Origin: Haloquadratum walsbyi J07HQW2
Lineage (GTDB): Archaea > Halobacteriota > Halobacteria > Halobacteriales > Haloferacaceae
DNA length: 55,090 nt
NCBI RefSeq assembly: GCF_000415985.1
Contig: NZ_KE356561.1
Location: forward strand, 797,641 to 852,730
Direction of reading: 5' to 3'
Shown: positions 45,140 through 53,795 of the stretch, one piece after another
Layout of the letters: the number at the start of each line of letters is the position of its first letter
Position numbering within the stretch: position 1 is the stretch's first letter
The notes under the pieces: generated by a model
Database searches by the model: none
Seen by the model: only the letters and a program-made list of their open reading frames with translations
What the model was told of the DNA's origin: nothing
Translations under genes and position numbers: made by a program

Positions 45140-46000
45140 TCACACGGACTGATATGGACCAAGACGTGTTCCATCGAGCAAGTATGCGTCAGTGTGATTT
45201 TTCTGAAATGCTGCTGGAAGGAATGGTGAAAGGAATCCCTCGTTGGTGTTGACTTTTGTACCACCAGAGCGCTCATTGAAAGCGGGAAAGACAATTACAT
45301 CGGGCGGATCTTGGCTGATTGTTTGTGTGTCATCAGGTGACTCGAATGTAGTTTTAATTTCCAGTTTGTTCTGAAACGGCGTCCAATCAAGGGGTCCTCG
45401 AAGCCATGCTCGAGTTTGCTGACTCCCACCAACATGATCTGCAACCCTGAGTTGAGGGTGTTCATGACCAACACAGAGGATATCACAATCGAGCACTGTC
45501 TCATCAGGCCAACTATGTCCGTGAACAAATCCAATATCACCGAAGTTAATGCCTGATGCCTCAGTTACATCGATTGTATTTCCGGTCTGGGCACTGTCTG
45601 TCTCGACAGCTGTTGCGACTGATTCAATCCCTGCATCGTGGTTGCCACGAACTACTGTGATTGGGGCATGGTTCAATACAGCCTCAAATACAGAAGTAAG
45701 CTCCTGCGTTTCTTTATCATCTGGATTACCAATTCGATGACCGGCATCACCAAGAATAATGAGTCGATCGACAGGATGTCCTGTGAGTAGGTTCAGAAGG
45801 CGATGACGTCTGTCTTCGGCGTTACTATCAAGTTCGACCCCACGCTCATATCGAAGTCCAATCTCAATACCAGCATGATAATCAGCAATCACAAGCGCCG
45901 TCTCCGTGCCAATGTGTGCTAATGCGGCCGGAACCGATGGAAGTGGCTCAACAAGTGACTCAGCAGTTGTGCTTACATCGGCGTTTGTATCTGCGGACAT
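45140..46000 (-). CDS. rpe: RPA-associated metallophosphoesterase
   Basis: A protein of 286 residues in the calcineurin-like phosphoesterase fold. Metal-binding motifs are VIADYHAG (D40, H42), IILGDAGHR, VVRGNHDAG, FVHGHSWP and CVGHEHP. In Haloferax the third gene of the rpa1 operon, rpe, is such a phosphoesterase. Here it lies downstream of rpa1 and rpap1 on the same strand, so the identity is likely. However, about 880 bases, containing a broken TnpB, separate it from rpap1. Substrate unknown. Confidence 0.85.
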   Translation of the reverse strand: MSADTNADVSTTAESLVEPLPSVPAALAHIGTETALVIADYHAGIEIGLRYERGVELDSNAEDRRHRLLNLLTGHPVDRLIILGDAGHRIGNPDDKETQELTSVFEAVLNHAPITVVRGNHDAGIESVATAVETDSAQTGNTIDVTEASGINFGDIGFVHGHSWPDETVLDCDILCVGHEHPQLRVADHVGGSQQTRAWLRGPLDWTPFQNKLEIKTTFESPDDTQTISQDPPDVIVFPAFNERSGGTKVNTNEGFLSPFLPAAFQKNHTDAYLLDGTRLGPYQSV

Positions 46001-46212
46001 ATATCAAATGAATATCATATCGGCGAGATAGTCACTAAGCGTGTACGTGTAAATTCACTTCTATGAGGTGGGGAACAAGACTGCCACCGTGCGTGTATTA
46101 AACCTAATTGATCGGGTTGTCTCATGGCAGTAGTTATTGCTCAATGTATTATTTGTAGGGGAATATATGTTTCACTTACACGGATAACGAAGCACAAAGT
46201 CGATTAATTACT

Positions 46213-46280
46213 GTGAACTACCCCACCCTACTCACTCACCGCTTTCACGATTCGTTCCTTGAAGATGTGGCTTTCCTTAT
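46213..46280 (-). repeat. TnpB right-end palindrome (family A)
   Basis: GTGAACTACCCCACCCTACT, CACTCACCG and CCTTGAAGATGTGGCTT follow the pattern of the copies at 17557 and 53726. It is the right end of the TnpB fragment that follows on the minus strand. Confidence 0.65.
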
Positions 46281-46327
46281 TCTCACTCGGGTTTCCTGTT
46301 TCAACGACGGTCCTTGCAGGTACTGAT

Positions 46328-46770
46328 TTATAATGAATCTTCTCCGTATCCGTAGGGAGACCAGTCTATTTCAGACGTTTTACTTTGGACTGCCCCAGCA
46401 GCCCTAATCGCTCTCCTTCTTGTCCTCGTCCTCATCCTCATCCTCATCCTCACAACTCCAACACATTGGTCGAGGCATTCCAATCCCTGTCCTGTCCTGC
46501 CCAACTCAAAACCACACGATGGACAACAATGCTCTCTAACCCAGACAGGTTTATCGGATGTCAAACCACACTCGGAACGCGCTTTCGTCGTGTCTACTGG
46601 CGTAAATCTTTCGACATAACAGCCGTTCAGGTCAGCCTTCTATTCGAGTGCCTGGATGCACTGACTCCAAGCCGAATCCTGCTTGTTCCGAGCGTTGTGA
46701 GACTGTTCCAATATCGATTTCACATCTAAGTCCTCGACAAACATAGCCTCGTACTGTACTCTGTAGTGTC
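46328..46770 (-). pseudogene. Truncated, decayed TnpB between rpap1 and rpe
   Basis: Minus-strand reading gives ARHYRVQYEAMFVEDLDVKS, ILEQSHNARNKQDSAWSQCI, QALE, a TAG stop where a Tyr is expected, then KADLNGCYVERFTPVDTTK and a zinc finger SECGLTSDKPVWVREHCCPS-CG. The RuvC Glu (VEDLDV) is kept. The first zinc-ligand Cys is Arg (ARSECG), and the last RuvC Asp region is replaced by a frameshifted (GATGAG)n microsatellite. The N-terminal 200 residues are missing; the break abuts the palindrome at 46771. Confidence 0.8.
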
Positions 46771-46830
46771 GGGCGTATCCCCTCCCTACTCGTTCGCTTT
46801 TATTACTCCCTGGGGAAGGGGTATTACCTT
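46771..46830 (-). repeat. Orphan transposon-end palindrome, variant type (second copy)
   Basis: GGGCGTATCCCCTCCCTACT, CGTTCGCTT and CTCCCTGGGGAAGGGG resemble 2501-2564. It marks the point where the TnpB fragment is cut off, which suggests a second element inserted into the first, or a recombination between ends. Confidence 0.6.
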
Positions 46831-46881
46831 CCAATTTGGAATAATGTATTGCAGGCACTGATGACCCTAGCGTCAGAGAAC

Positions 46882-48867
46882 TCAGATTGCTTTTAGCGCA
46901 TCTTCACCGGACTCATAACAACGCCCACTCATGAGTGCAGACTGAATTGCGCTTTCGACTGCATTGGGGCTGACATTATGTCTATCGACAACCGCACCAA
47001 TAACCGCGTCACGAGTCGCACCATCACCATCATCAAGTTCACTCATCATCGACACTGCTGCTTGCTCCAGATCAACATCCTGTGTTTCATTTGAGTCGGT
47101 CGTGTCTCCTGTAGTGGCATTGTCATTCACATTACTCTCCGTTTCAGCTTCGGAGAGGTTTCTGTCAGTGGACGCAGCAGGGTCAGAATCGGAATCGAAA
47201 TCGGTCTCAAAGTCACCAAGACTACCGGACGTAACGGTATTCTCAGCTGATATGTCATCTGTTGGGTCATCAATACCAGTATCAGTATTGGTATTCCTAT
47301 TGGTATCGGCATCTATGTTGGATTCAGTTGATGCGTCTAATGAGTCAACGCCACTCGCGTCTGTATCAGTCGCGTCGGCACTGACATCGACAGACGTCTT
47401 TTCATCACTCGGGTCCATATCAGGTGCTGTCGGAACATCGATATCAGCACTGCCGGGGGCGTCGATTTCATTACCTGTCGAGAATTCAGTCCCAAATTCG
47501 TCTTCAATCTCAGCCCGCTCATCATCATCGAATTCATACATTTCTGTTGGGTCTGCTGTCATATCTCCTTCAGCATCCGCAGACCCAATAGTTGATGAGT
47601 CATCACTATCACCCGATGCAACCCCTTCTCCAGCGGATGTAATATCAGGAGTAGATGTAGAGTTAGGTTCAGACTCAGATTCAGATACATCGTTTGTATT
47701 TATTGAGATATCTGACTCATCAACTTCTCGTTGAATTTCATCGTCAAGCTGTGTTTCAATTGAGTCTGTCTCATCTGCGAGATCATCAACTGTGTCTACC
47801 ATCTCATCATCGAGCCCTGAGTCCTCAGGGAAATCAGAAAGTGAACCATCACCCTCAGTTTCATGACCGGTATTTGCTGTAGCGACACCACTTTCGGCGT
47901 CATCTTCAGCACTGATTGGATCTGGTGTACCATACTCATCTGGCTCATCTATTGACTCGGGTTTAGACTCACCATCGGCAGCTGGCTGCACAATATCAGT
48001 GTCAACATCGAGTTCTTGAGACGGAGATGGCTCTGCACTACTCGTTGTGTCTGCAGCTATATTATCGTCATCAACGGACGCACTAGCATCAATTTCAGTA
48101 TCCTGAATACCTGCAGTTGTACCGGTTGGAGCTGGAGTTGTATCGATTGCTATTGATGGAAGTGCGCCTAAGTTTGTGTCTCCGGTCTCGCTTGGACCAG
48201 GCTCAGTCGTCTCAACTGTCTCGCGATCACCGGCAACAAGCTCTAGCACTTGGATTGCAACTCTGCGGAGTGATTCAAGATAGAATTCAGTTGTTCCGTA
48301 ATGTTCGATTGCAAGTGCTGTTCCCTCAGCGCGTGCTTCATCAACGCCGCGAGATTCAAGTTCATCCTGTAGTGCATTACCGCGGAGTGATAATGACTGT
48401 GCGGCATCCATCATTGCAATGCGGCGAAGTGTCGCTTCCGCGGCACCCACTACCCATCGATCACGTGTGTCAGTGTCAACTGCTGTGAGACCCTCCGGTC
48501 TGGCAGATGTCAACACCTCGTCTGAGTCTTCTGGCTGATATGTTCGAGCTTTCCCGGTTAGTGCAACAAACATTGGTGGTGTTGCCTGCTCGAGAAAATT
48601 AGCCGCCGCTGGTTGATACTGACCTGCGTATGTGACAAACACACCTGTCGGATCAGCGATTCGCCCGCGCCGAAGGTTATCAGTGACAGATTCAACGGCA
48701 GTTAACGCTCCAACAGCAAACAACCGGTTAATTCGCCCGCCAGTTGGGGTCACTACATAGTTCGGCGCCCGTTCATCATCACCTGATGAGTATGATAATG
48801 TTGCATCCTCAAATTCAGTTGCGAGGAGTCGATATGCAATCTCACGGCTATTCTGAGCAGTACTCAT
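46882..48867 (-). CDS. rpap1: RPA-associated protein with very long acidic linker
   Basis: A protein of 661 residues. The N-terminal domain (MSTAQNSREIAYRLLATEFE, VVTPTGGRINRLFAVGALTA, then FVTYAGQYQPAAANFLEQAT) is the COG3390 RPAP fold. A helical section follows to about residue 215. Then comes a disordered linker of about 380 residues dominated by Asp, Ser, Thr and Glu. The end (GATRDAVIGAVVDRHNVSPN and ALMSGRCYESGEDALKAI) is a winged helix like the RPA C-terminus. It overlaps rpa1 by four bases (ATGA). It works with RPA on single-stranded DNA. Confidence 0.92.
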   Translation of the reverse strand: MSTAQNSREIAYRLLATEFEDATLSYSSGDDERAPNYVVTPTGGRINRLFAVGALTAVESVTDNLRRGRIADPTGVFVTYAGQYQPAAANFLEQATPPMFVALTGKARTYQPEDSDEVLTSARPEGLTAVDTDTRDRWVVGAAEATLRRIAMMDAAQSLSLRGNALQDELESRGVDEARAEGTALAIEHYGTTEFYLESLRRVAIQVLELVAGDRETVETTEPGPSETGDTNLGALPSIAIDTTPAPTGTTAGIQDTEIDASASVDDDNIAADTTSSAEPSPSQELDVDTDIVQPAADGESKPESIDEPDEYGTPDPISAEDDAESGVATANTGHETEGDGSLSDFPEDSGLDDEMVDTVDDLADETDSIETQLDDEIQREVDESDISINTNDVSESESEPNSTSTPDITSAGEGVASGDSDDSSTIGSADAEGDMTADPTEMYEFDDDERAEIEDEFGTEFSTGNEIDAPGSADIDVPTAPDMDPSDEKTSVDVSADATDTDASGVDSLDASTESNIDADTNRNTNTDTGIDDPTDDISAENTVTSGSLGDFETDFDSDSDPAASTDRNLSEAETESNVNDNATTGDTTDSNETQDVDLEQAAVSMMSELDDGDGATRDAVIGAVVDRHNVSPNAVESAIQSALMSGRCYESGEDALKAI

Positions 48868-50150
48868 GATGTCACCTCTTCAAGTACCGATTTGGCACGT
48901 GTTGCCGGATCATCACTCGTCCGTTCAAATTCAGCCGTCTCAAGATTTGCACCATACTCATCAACAGAGATATTCCCGCGGATGCGATACTCTCGACCAA
49001 CAATAGTTGAACGAATCTCCTCAGCAATGACTGACTTATCCATTGCATCGCGTGCGACTGTCATTGCTTCGTCCATACTCCCGCCGTAGATAGACTCAGT
49101 TAGTTCGCGATCAAGAATCGCCGTGACGGCACCTGTGCCATCGTCGATAATCGCTTTGACTCGCATATCATCTTCACCCTCAACGCTACCATGTTCGCGA
49201 CATTGACCACTCTGGAGTGCACGATTACACTCCGGGCATCGCTCAATCAGTCCCGAGCCCTCACGAACCTCAAGAACGGTTCCGGTAACTTCAGCATCAA
49301 AAACGCCACCCGAATCAACTGCTTCGCCGATTGCTACTCGCTGGGCATCTTGATTGACTTCAACTGTTTTTGACAGCGCTTCGACAGTTGTAAAGCTTGA
49401 AAGGTTAACTTGTGGAGCGCCACGGAATTCGCGTATGTAGACATCATCAAACCGGAACGTCTCACCAGCTGAGAGAGTTGACCGCGCCTCCCAATCAGTG
49501 AACGGTAATCGTCCAGATTCATCAGCGATTACCCCAGAGTGAATTGTTGTCTCTCCATTGCGTCCATTGATCACACGCTTTTCAAGTTCAATAATTTCGA
49601 CCTCAACAACGCGTCCTCGGTTACCAGGTGCTAACTCAAGAAGCGACGTATAACCACCAATTGAGCAGGGTAGATCATGCTCCACAACCGATACAGAATC
49701 AGTCTCAACAGCGACTGTTGAAGATTGTCCAATATTTAATTCCGGCTGTCCATCCCACTCACGGACACCAGCGTTACCGATTGTAATTGAATCTCCTGAT
49801 TCAAACCCGAAGTCCTGCCACGCAGTATATGGGATCGTACCTGTCTCATCAGCGAGAACTCCTTCACGAATTGCCTGCTCCTCACCTTGATACTGGATTG
49901 TCCGACAACCAACCGTAATGACACGAACAGTGACAGTCACGTTCCCATCACCTGTTTCGACTGCCTCGATATCTTTTGCTGATGGCATGGCACCACTATC
50001 GGTGTCATTTCCATACTTCCGGCGAATACTTTGCTTGGCCTCGTCAACAGGAACGCTGTATGCAACGAGGTTTTCTAAATCTGATTTGACCTCCGCTTTG
50101 TCAACACCGAGGGTGGAGGCAAGTTCCTCAGCGTGATCGTCTACGTCCAT
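48864..50150 (-). CDS. rpa1: Replication protein A, three OB folds plus zinc finger
   Basis: 428 residues from the Met at 50150 (MDVDDHAEELASTLGVDKAE), chosen because this is how the Haloferax protein starts. The N-terminal helical part is followed by three OB folds (around VTVTVRVITVGCRTI, RGRVVEVEIIELEKRVINGR and VTGTVLEVREGSG). A zinc finger C-x2-C-x7-C-x2-H (ERCPECNRALQSGQCREHG) follows. It binds single-stranded DNA in replication and repair. It is the first gene of the rpa1-rpap1-rpe operon and is divergent from the permease. Confidence 0.96.
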   Translation of the reverse strand: MDVDDHAEELASTLGVDKAEVKSDLENLVAYSVPVDEAKQSIRRKYGNDTDSGAMPSAKDIEAVETGDGNVTVTVRVITVGCRTIQYQGEEQAIREGVLADETGTIPYTAWQDFGFESGDSITIGNAGVREWDGQPELNIGQSSTVAVETDSVSVVEHDLPCSIGGYTSLLELAPGNRGRVVEVEIIELEKRVINGRNGETTIHSGVIADESGRLPFTDWEARSTLSAGETFRFDDVYIREFRGAPQVNLSSFTTVEALSKTVEVNQDAQRVAIGEAVDSGGVFDAEVTGTVLEVREGSGLIERCPECNRALQSGQCREHGSVEGEDDMRVKAIIDDGTGAVTAILDRELTESIYGGSMDEAMTVARDAMDKSVIAEEIRSTIVGREYRIRGNISVDEYGANLETAEFERTSDDPATRAKSVLEEVTS

Positions 50151-50284
50151 TGACGCATTGTTAGAACTGCCTGCAATAAAAAGCGTTCCTGCAGGCATAG
50201 TGATATCTAGCTTATTAGCAATCACCTGTCGAATATTCGCCAAATTCACCATAGGCTTTTGACGTATGCGATCCCTCTTTTGAT

Positions 50285-51520
50285 ATGTCGTCTCGATCAA
50301 TAGACCGGACACAACTCGCGTGGTGGGTTATGGGACTCGCACTCGCTGGTGCTTTGATATTTGTTGTCTATTCGTTTATTGGAACAATCGTCTTTGGACT
50401 ATTTTTCTACTATGCGACGCGTCCGCTTTATCAACGAATTAACCGACGAATCGGTCCACCAAGTCTGGCAGCTGCTGTTGCGTTATTACTGCTTGCGCTT
50501 CCAGCATTATTATTGGTATTGTATACAGCAGCAATTGCAGCGGATGAGCTGGTTAGACTCACAAATCAGACCCTTATTCAGATGGCTGACTCGCCAATTA
50601 CCTCCCAACAACTGGCACAGATCACTGATCTTGAGCGACTTGTCCAGGTTGAACTCACTCAATTAACACCTGATCAACTCCAGCGTGTGCTCAGTTCGCT
50701 TGGGTCAGCAGGAAACGCTCTCTCAGTCATTGGCGTTGGGCTTGTCCACCTGTTTGTGATGATTGCGCTTGCATTCTATCTTCTGCGAGATGATCACCAA
50801 CTTTCACGATGGGTTCGAAGTCGCTTTGGCGATGAACGTGGAGTTCTTGAAACGTATCTTGACGCGGTTGATAATGATTTTACAAGTATCTTCTTTGGTA
50901 ACATCCTTAATGCAGTAATAACAGGGACAATTGGTGTGTTAACCTACTCAATTTTAAATATCATTGCACCGACAGATATCGCGATTCCAGCAGCAGCGCT
51001 GTTAGGTCTTGTTGCAGGCGTTGCGAGTCTTATTCCTGTTGTTGGAATGAAACTTGTCTATGTTCCAGTAGCTGTGTATTTAGCCGTGACATCGTATATT
51101 ACAGATCCGCAGACACTCTGGTTTGCCGCGATGTTCGTCGGTGTTTCACTCATTATTGTTGATACAATCCCCGATCTTGTGCTTCGACCATATGTCTCAG
51201 GACGACGACTCCACGTTGGTGCAGTGATGGTTGCATACACATTTGGTCCGCTTCTGTTTGGATGGTATGGCGTTTTTCTTGCGCCGATTATTCTCGTATT
51301 GGTAGTGAACTTCGCGCTGTATGTCCTTCCAACACTCATTTCACGTGAGCAAATACGTCCATACAGCGTTGATCCGAGTGTTGCTGTTCGTCAACAACAA
51401 TTATTTATCCCAGATGATGCCGTTGCCGGCGATGGTCATGGTGGTAAAAAAGATACCTCAGTTAGCAATGTTGACGGGGAAGAAAATGAGACCTCTGGTG
51501 CTGATGGAAGCAAGGATTAA
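50285..51520 (+). CDS. AI-2E/PerM-family membrane permease
   Basis: A protein of 411 residues with seven to eight hydrophobic helices. FGLFFYYATRPLYQRINRRI, a helix-loop in the middle and VASLIPVVGMKLVYVPVAVY then LVLRPYVSGRRLHVGAVMVA are typical of the UPF0118/AI-2E family. A polar tail of about 50 residues ends the protein. Some relatives export autoinducers or work as Na+/H+ antiporters; the substrate here is unknown. It is divergent from rpa1 with about 130 bases between the two starts. Confidence 0.9.
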   Translation: MSSRSIDRTQLAWWVMGLALAGALIFVVYSFIGTIVFGLFFYYATRPLYQRINRRIGPPSLAAAVALLLLALPALLLVLYTAAIAADELVRLTNQTLIQMADSPITSQQLAQITDLERLVQVELTQLTPDQLQRVLSSLGSAGNALSVIGVGLVHLFVMIALAFYLLRDDHQLSRWVRSRFGDERGVLETYLDAVDNDFTSIFFGNILNAVITGTIGVLTYSILNIIAPTDIAIPAAALLGLVAGVASLIPVVGMKLVYVPVAVYLAVTSYITDPQTLWFAAMFVGVSLIIVDTIPDLVLRPYVSGRRLHVGAVMVAYTFGPLLFGWYGVFLAPIILVLVVNFALYVLPTLISREQIRPYSVDPSVAVRQQQLFIPDDAVAGDGHGGKKDTSVSNVDGEENETSGADGSKD

Positions 51521-51606
51521 TGTTGATATTGTTTGGATAATCTGTATCCTCAGTTATATATCAAATGATTTAAACAAAGTCAGTAGTTGACGAATATATA
51601 CGCTAG

Positions 51607-51900
51607 CTATTCGAATCCGTCAAATGAGATTTCGATGTATGACCCCTCCCAATCTGCCCTCGCATCAATTTCTCGTTGCCCCCGTCGGGTAAGCGTGTAG
51701 TAGTTCGTTCGTCGATCAAGTTCTCCTTTATCAATCAGCCCTTTGTCGACAAGTGTATCAAGATTTGGATATAGACGCCCGTGATGAATTTCTTTTTCAT
51801 AATAACTTTCAAGTTCGTCTTTTATTGCAAGTCCGTGTGGTTTCTCCAAACCAGCGATCACATATAATAAATCACGCTGAAATCCTGTCAAGTCATACAT
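51607..51900 (-). CDS. PadR-family transcriptional regulator
   Basis: A protein of 97 residues. The winged helix is typical: MYDLTGFQRDLLYVIAGLEK (first helices), HGLAIKDELESYYEKEIHHG, RLYPNLDTLVDKGLIDKGEL (recognition helix region) and RRTNYYTLTRRGQREIDARA (wing). Archaeal PadR-type proteins repress drug- or stress-response genes. The nearest possible target is its own promoter or the permease that ends 86 bases upstream of its own stop codon (convergent), so no target is evident. Confidence 0.92.
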   Translation of the reverse strand: MYDLTGFQRDLLYVIAGLEKPHGLAIKDELESYYEKEIHHGRLYPNLDTLVDKGLIDKGELDRRTNYYTLTRRGQREIDARADWEGSYIEISFDGFE

Positions 51901-52771
51901 CGTCGAACTATTGTTATGTTAGTATGCAATAAAATAAACATGTCGAATGAACTTGAATAACGGAGCGCTACTGTTTGGTATAGACAAATGCTGAGGCTTA
52001 GCATTTATACTTGTTTTTATTATATCAAATAACAGATAGCACTTACTTCAACGTTCTTATATTTTCTGCATCAAACATCAGTATACTAACATTTATGATA
52101 GTGTTTTGCGAATTCCACATCTATACCTCAATCATATCTGTTGTATATATAATGTAGTGGATTCGAGTAAAACTGTGGTGGCGAAACGTATAGAAGATAT
52201 ATTCTGACCACCGACATTGGGCCGGAAGGTAGCTCATCGGATCTATATTACATACAAAAGCACAGGTATTCTCTCATATATTTCTGCAGTCATTAACATA
52301 AACAGCGGCAGTGACATCTGGAAGATTATGTCATCGGTAAAAGCGGGAAGCGACCCGCGCAAATTACGCGGGCGCTCACCGCTCTAAATTGGTCCCCGCT
52401 GACGCTTCGGCCCTCCAAAGCGAAGCGTCATGTGCAAAACTTAGTGGTAGAGATTTAATACTGTCGCCTGTTCGTATATATGGTATAATTGCCTCTACGA
52501 ATACGGAAAATAAAATAAATGATGTTGGATCTGATGGTACCATTCTCGACGGTCGAAGATCTTACACTCCGTGTTTTGATATTATCTCTGCAGTGGAGTT
52601 GTGAACCGACTTGAGGTCAAGCCCCGTGGCATTCGCCGTGTCCGCTCGTAAAAAGCTCAAAATTCGCATTGTGGTATGCCAGAATGGATGCATACATCCG
52701 ACATCAGTATATAAGTAATACTACATATTTTCACGACGCGCTTTTGTTTGTTGGAAGTCGAAAATTCAAAC
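51901..52771. other. Long AT-rich non-coding stretch containing a GC-rich hairpin locus
   Basis: About 870 bases without a confident gene. Nearly all is AT-rich except 52320-52440, which is GC-rich and forms two strong hairpins (see that entry). A frame from TTG 52389 to 52604 (71 codons) is not accepted because it starts inside the second hairpin's neighbourhood and has no recognisable motif. Confidence 0.5.
52325..52440. ncRNA. Candidate structured RNA or cis element, two strong hairpins
   Basis: Hairpin 1 (52342-52383): AGCGG outer stem with CCGCT; inner AGCG-a-CCCGCG with CGCGGGCGCT around a CAAATTA loop. Hairpin 2 (52400-52430): TGACGCTTCG pairs perfectly with CGAAGCGTCA around an 11-base loop. 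The stretch is much richer in G+C than the 400 bases on either side. Small in-frame peptide: ATG at 52328 gives MSSVKAGSDPRKLRGRSPL and a stop at 52385. Strand and class unknown; it could also be a transposon end of an unrecognised type. Confidence 0.4.
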
Positions 52772-53554
52772 ATGGAGATTCGGGGTCAGCGCCAATGCAG
52801 TGAATGTGGTCAAGAGTGGTCATACTTTGACACAGGACAGGTTGCCTGCCCGGCGTGTGGGAGTCTCAAAAGTGTAGGTCGTGGACAGAGAGAAACGCAT
52901 ACAGACAGTGCTGTTGAATTAGATCTATCGAATCATCAACAAGCACTCGATTCAGAGACTGATATTACTACGATCACAGATGACCTCACCACAACCCTTC
53001 GTGACTACATTCGTCAGCGCGGATTTCTCAATGGTGGAACGTTGCAGGCTCCGGACGAGACGCTGCTTTCAGCGGCTGAGCTACTACATGCAGTTGATGT
53101 ACTTGACCGCCGTCGTCGTCCGACAAATGAGACACGGCTGTATGTGACCAAACTACTTGCCGGTACGGATGACGGCTATCGACCAACTCCAGATTCAGTC
53201 CCAACCTCAATGACAGCTGCGCGCGGACTTGCATATACTGAAATTCTCTCCAGATTTCACCAAGATTTCGGTAAATGGCTTAGTGAGGAATCATCAATAA
53301 TGAGTGTATCTACGGAAGGAACCACAGCAACACGAGATTCTGAACTATCTGTCAGCCAGTTGCGTGAGCGGTTTAGAACATACCTTACTCGCAGTGAGGC
53401 ATTACAAGGAGACATTCCCGTCGAGACAAGCGAGATATTCCTAACAGTAGCTCGAAAGTTACACGAGGGTGCCGTGAATGATGATATAGATGCGCTTGAA
53501 ATTGCACGGACGAAACTTGATTCAGTACAGTTTGATACATCAGCCACAGAGTGA
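52772..53554 (+). CDS. TFIIB-type zinc-ribbon protein, haloarchaeal (DUF7117-like)
   Basis: A protein of 260 residues from the Met at 52772. It opens with a zinc ribbon MEIRGQRQCSECGQEWSYFD, TGQVACPACGSLKSVGRG (two CxxC pairs). The rest is helical (LRDYIRQRGFLNGGTLQAPD, LLHAVDVLDRRRRP, ARGLAYTEILSRFHQDFGKW). From memory it matches a haloarchaeal family annotated DUF7117. A nucleic-acid or transcription link is plausible, but no function is known. The longer ORF from 52748 adds eight residues and is not preferred. Confidence 0.75.
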   Translation: MEIRGQRQCSECGQEWSYFDTGQVACPACGSLKSVGRGQRETHTDSAVELDLSNHQQALDSETDITTITDDLTTTLRDYIRQRGFLNGGTLQAPDETLLSAAELLHAVDVLDRRRRPTNETRLYVTKLLAGTDDGYRPTPDSVPTSMTAARGLAYTEILSRFHQDFGKWLSEESSIMSVSTEGTTATRDSELSVSQLRERFRTYLTRSEALQGDIPVETSEIFLTVARKLHEGAVNDDIDALEIARTKLDSVQFDTSATE

Positions 53555-53725
53555 TTCTGACGGAGATATTCAGATCACCAGACCGGGTTTGTCATCATTG
53601 TACCATATCCTTCCACTACTGAACCGATACATGATATCTTTAGATGACTAGAACAGCCAACAAATACTGATATTCGCCATGTTAATCCGAATAAATCCTA
53701 ATCCTGAGTGTAAGTGATGACAACT

Positions 53726-53795
53726 GTGAACTACCCCACCCTACTCAGCCGCTGACGCGGCTTCCTTGAGGGCGGAGCTTCCTGATTCAACGACG
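53726..53795 (-). repeat. TnpB right-end palindrome (family A)
   Basis: GTGAACTACCCCACCCTACT, then CAGCCGCTGACGCGGCTTCC and TTGAGGGCGGAGCTTCC. The TnpB stop (53741-53743) lies inside it, as in intact elements of this group, where this region also forms the guide-RNA scaffold. Confidence 0.75.

Noticed and set aside
46964-47734. 256-codon plus-strand frame opposite rpap1
   Set aside because: Ser/Val-rich mirror image of the acidic low-complexity linker on the other strand; it arises from repeated GAT/TCA-type codons and has no family resemblance.
52389-52604. 71-codon frame starting at TTG
   Set aside because: Starts at a non-ATG codon between the two hairpins, runs straight through hairpin 2, and shows no motif; included only in the finding on the hairpin locus.
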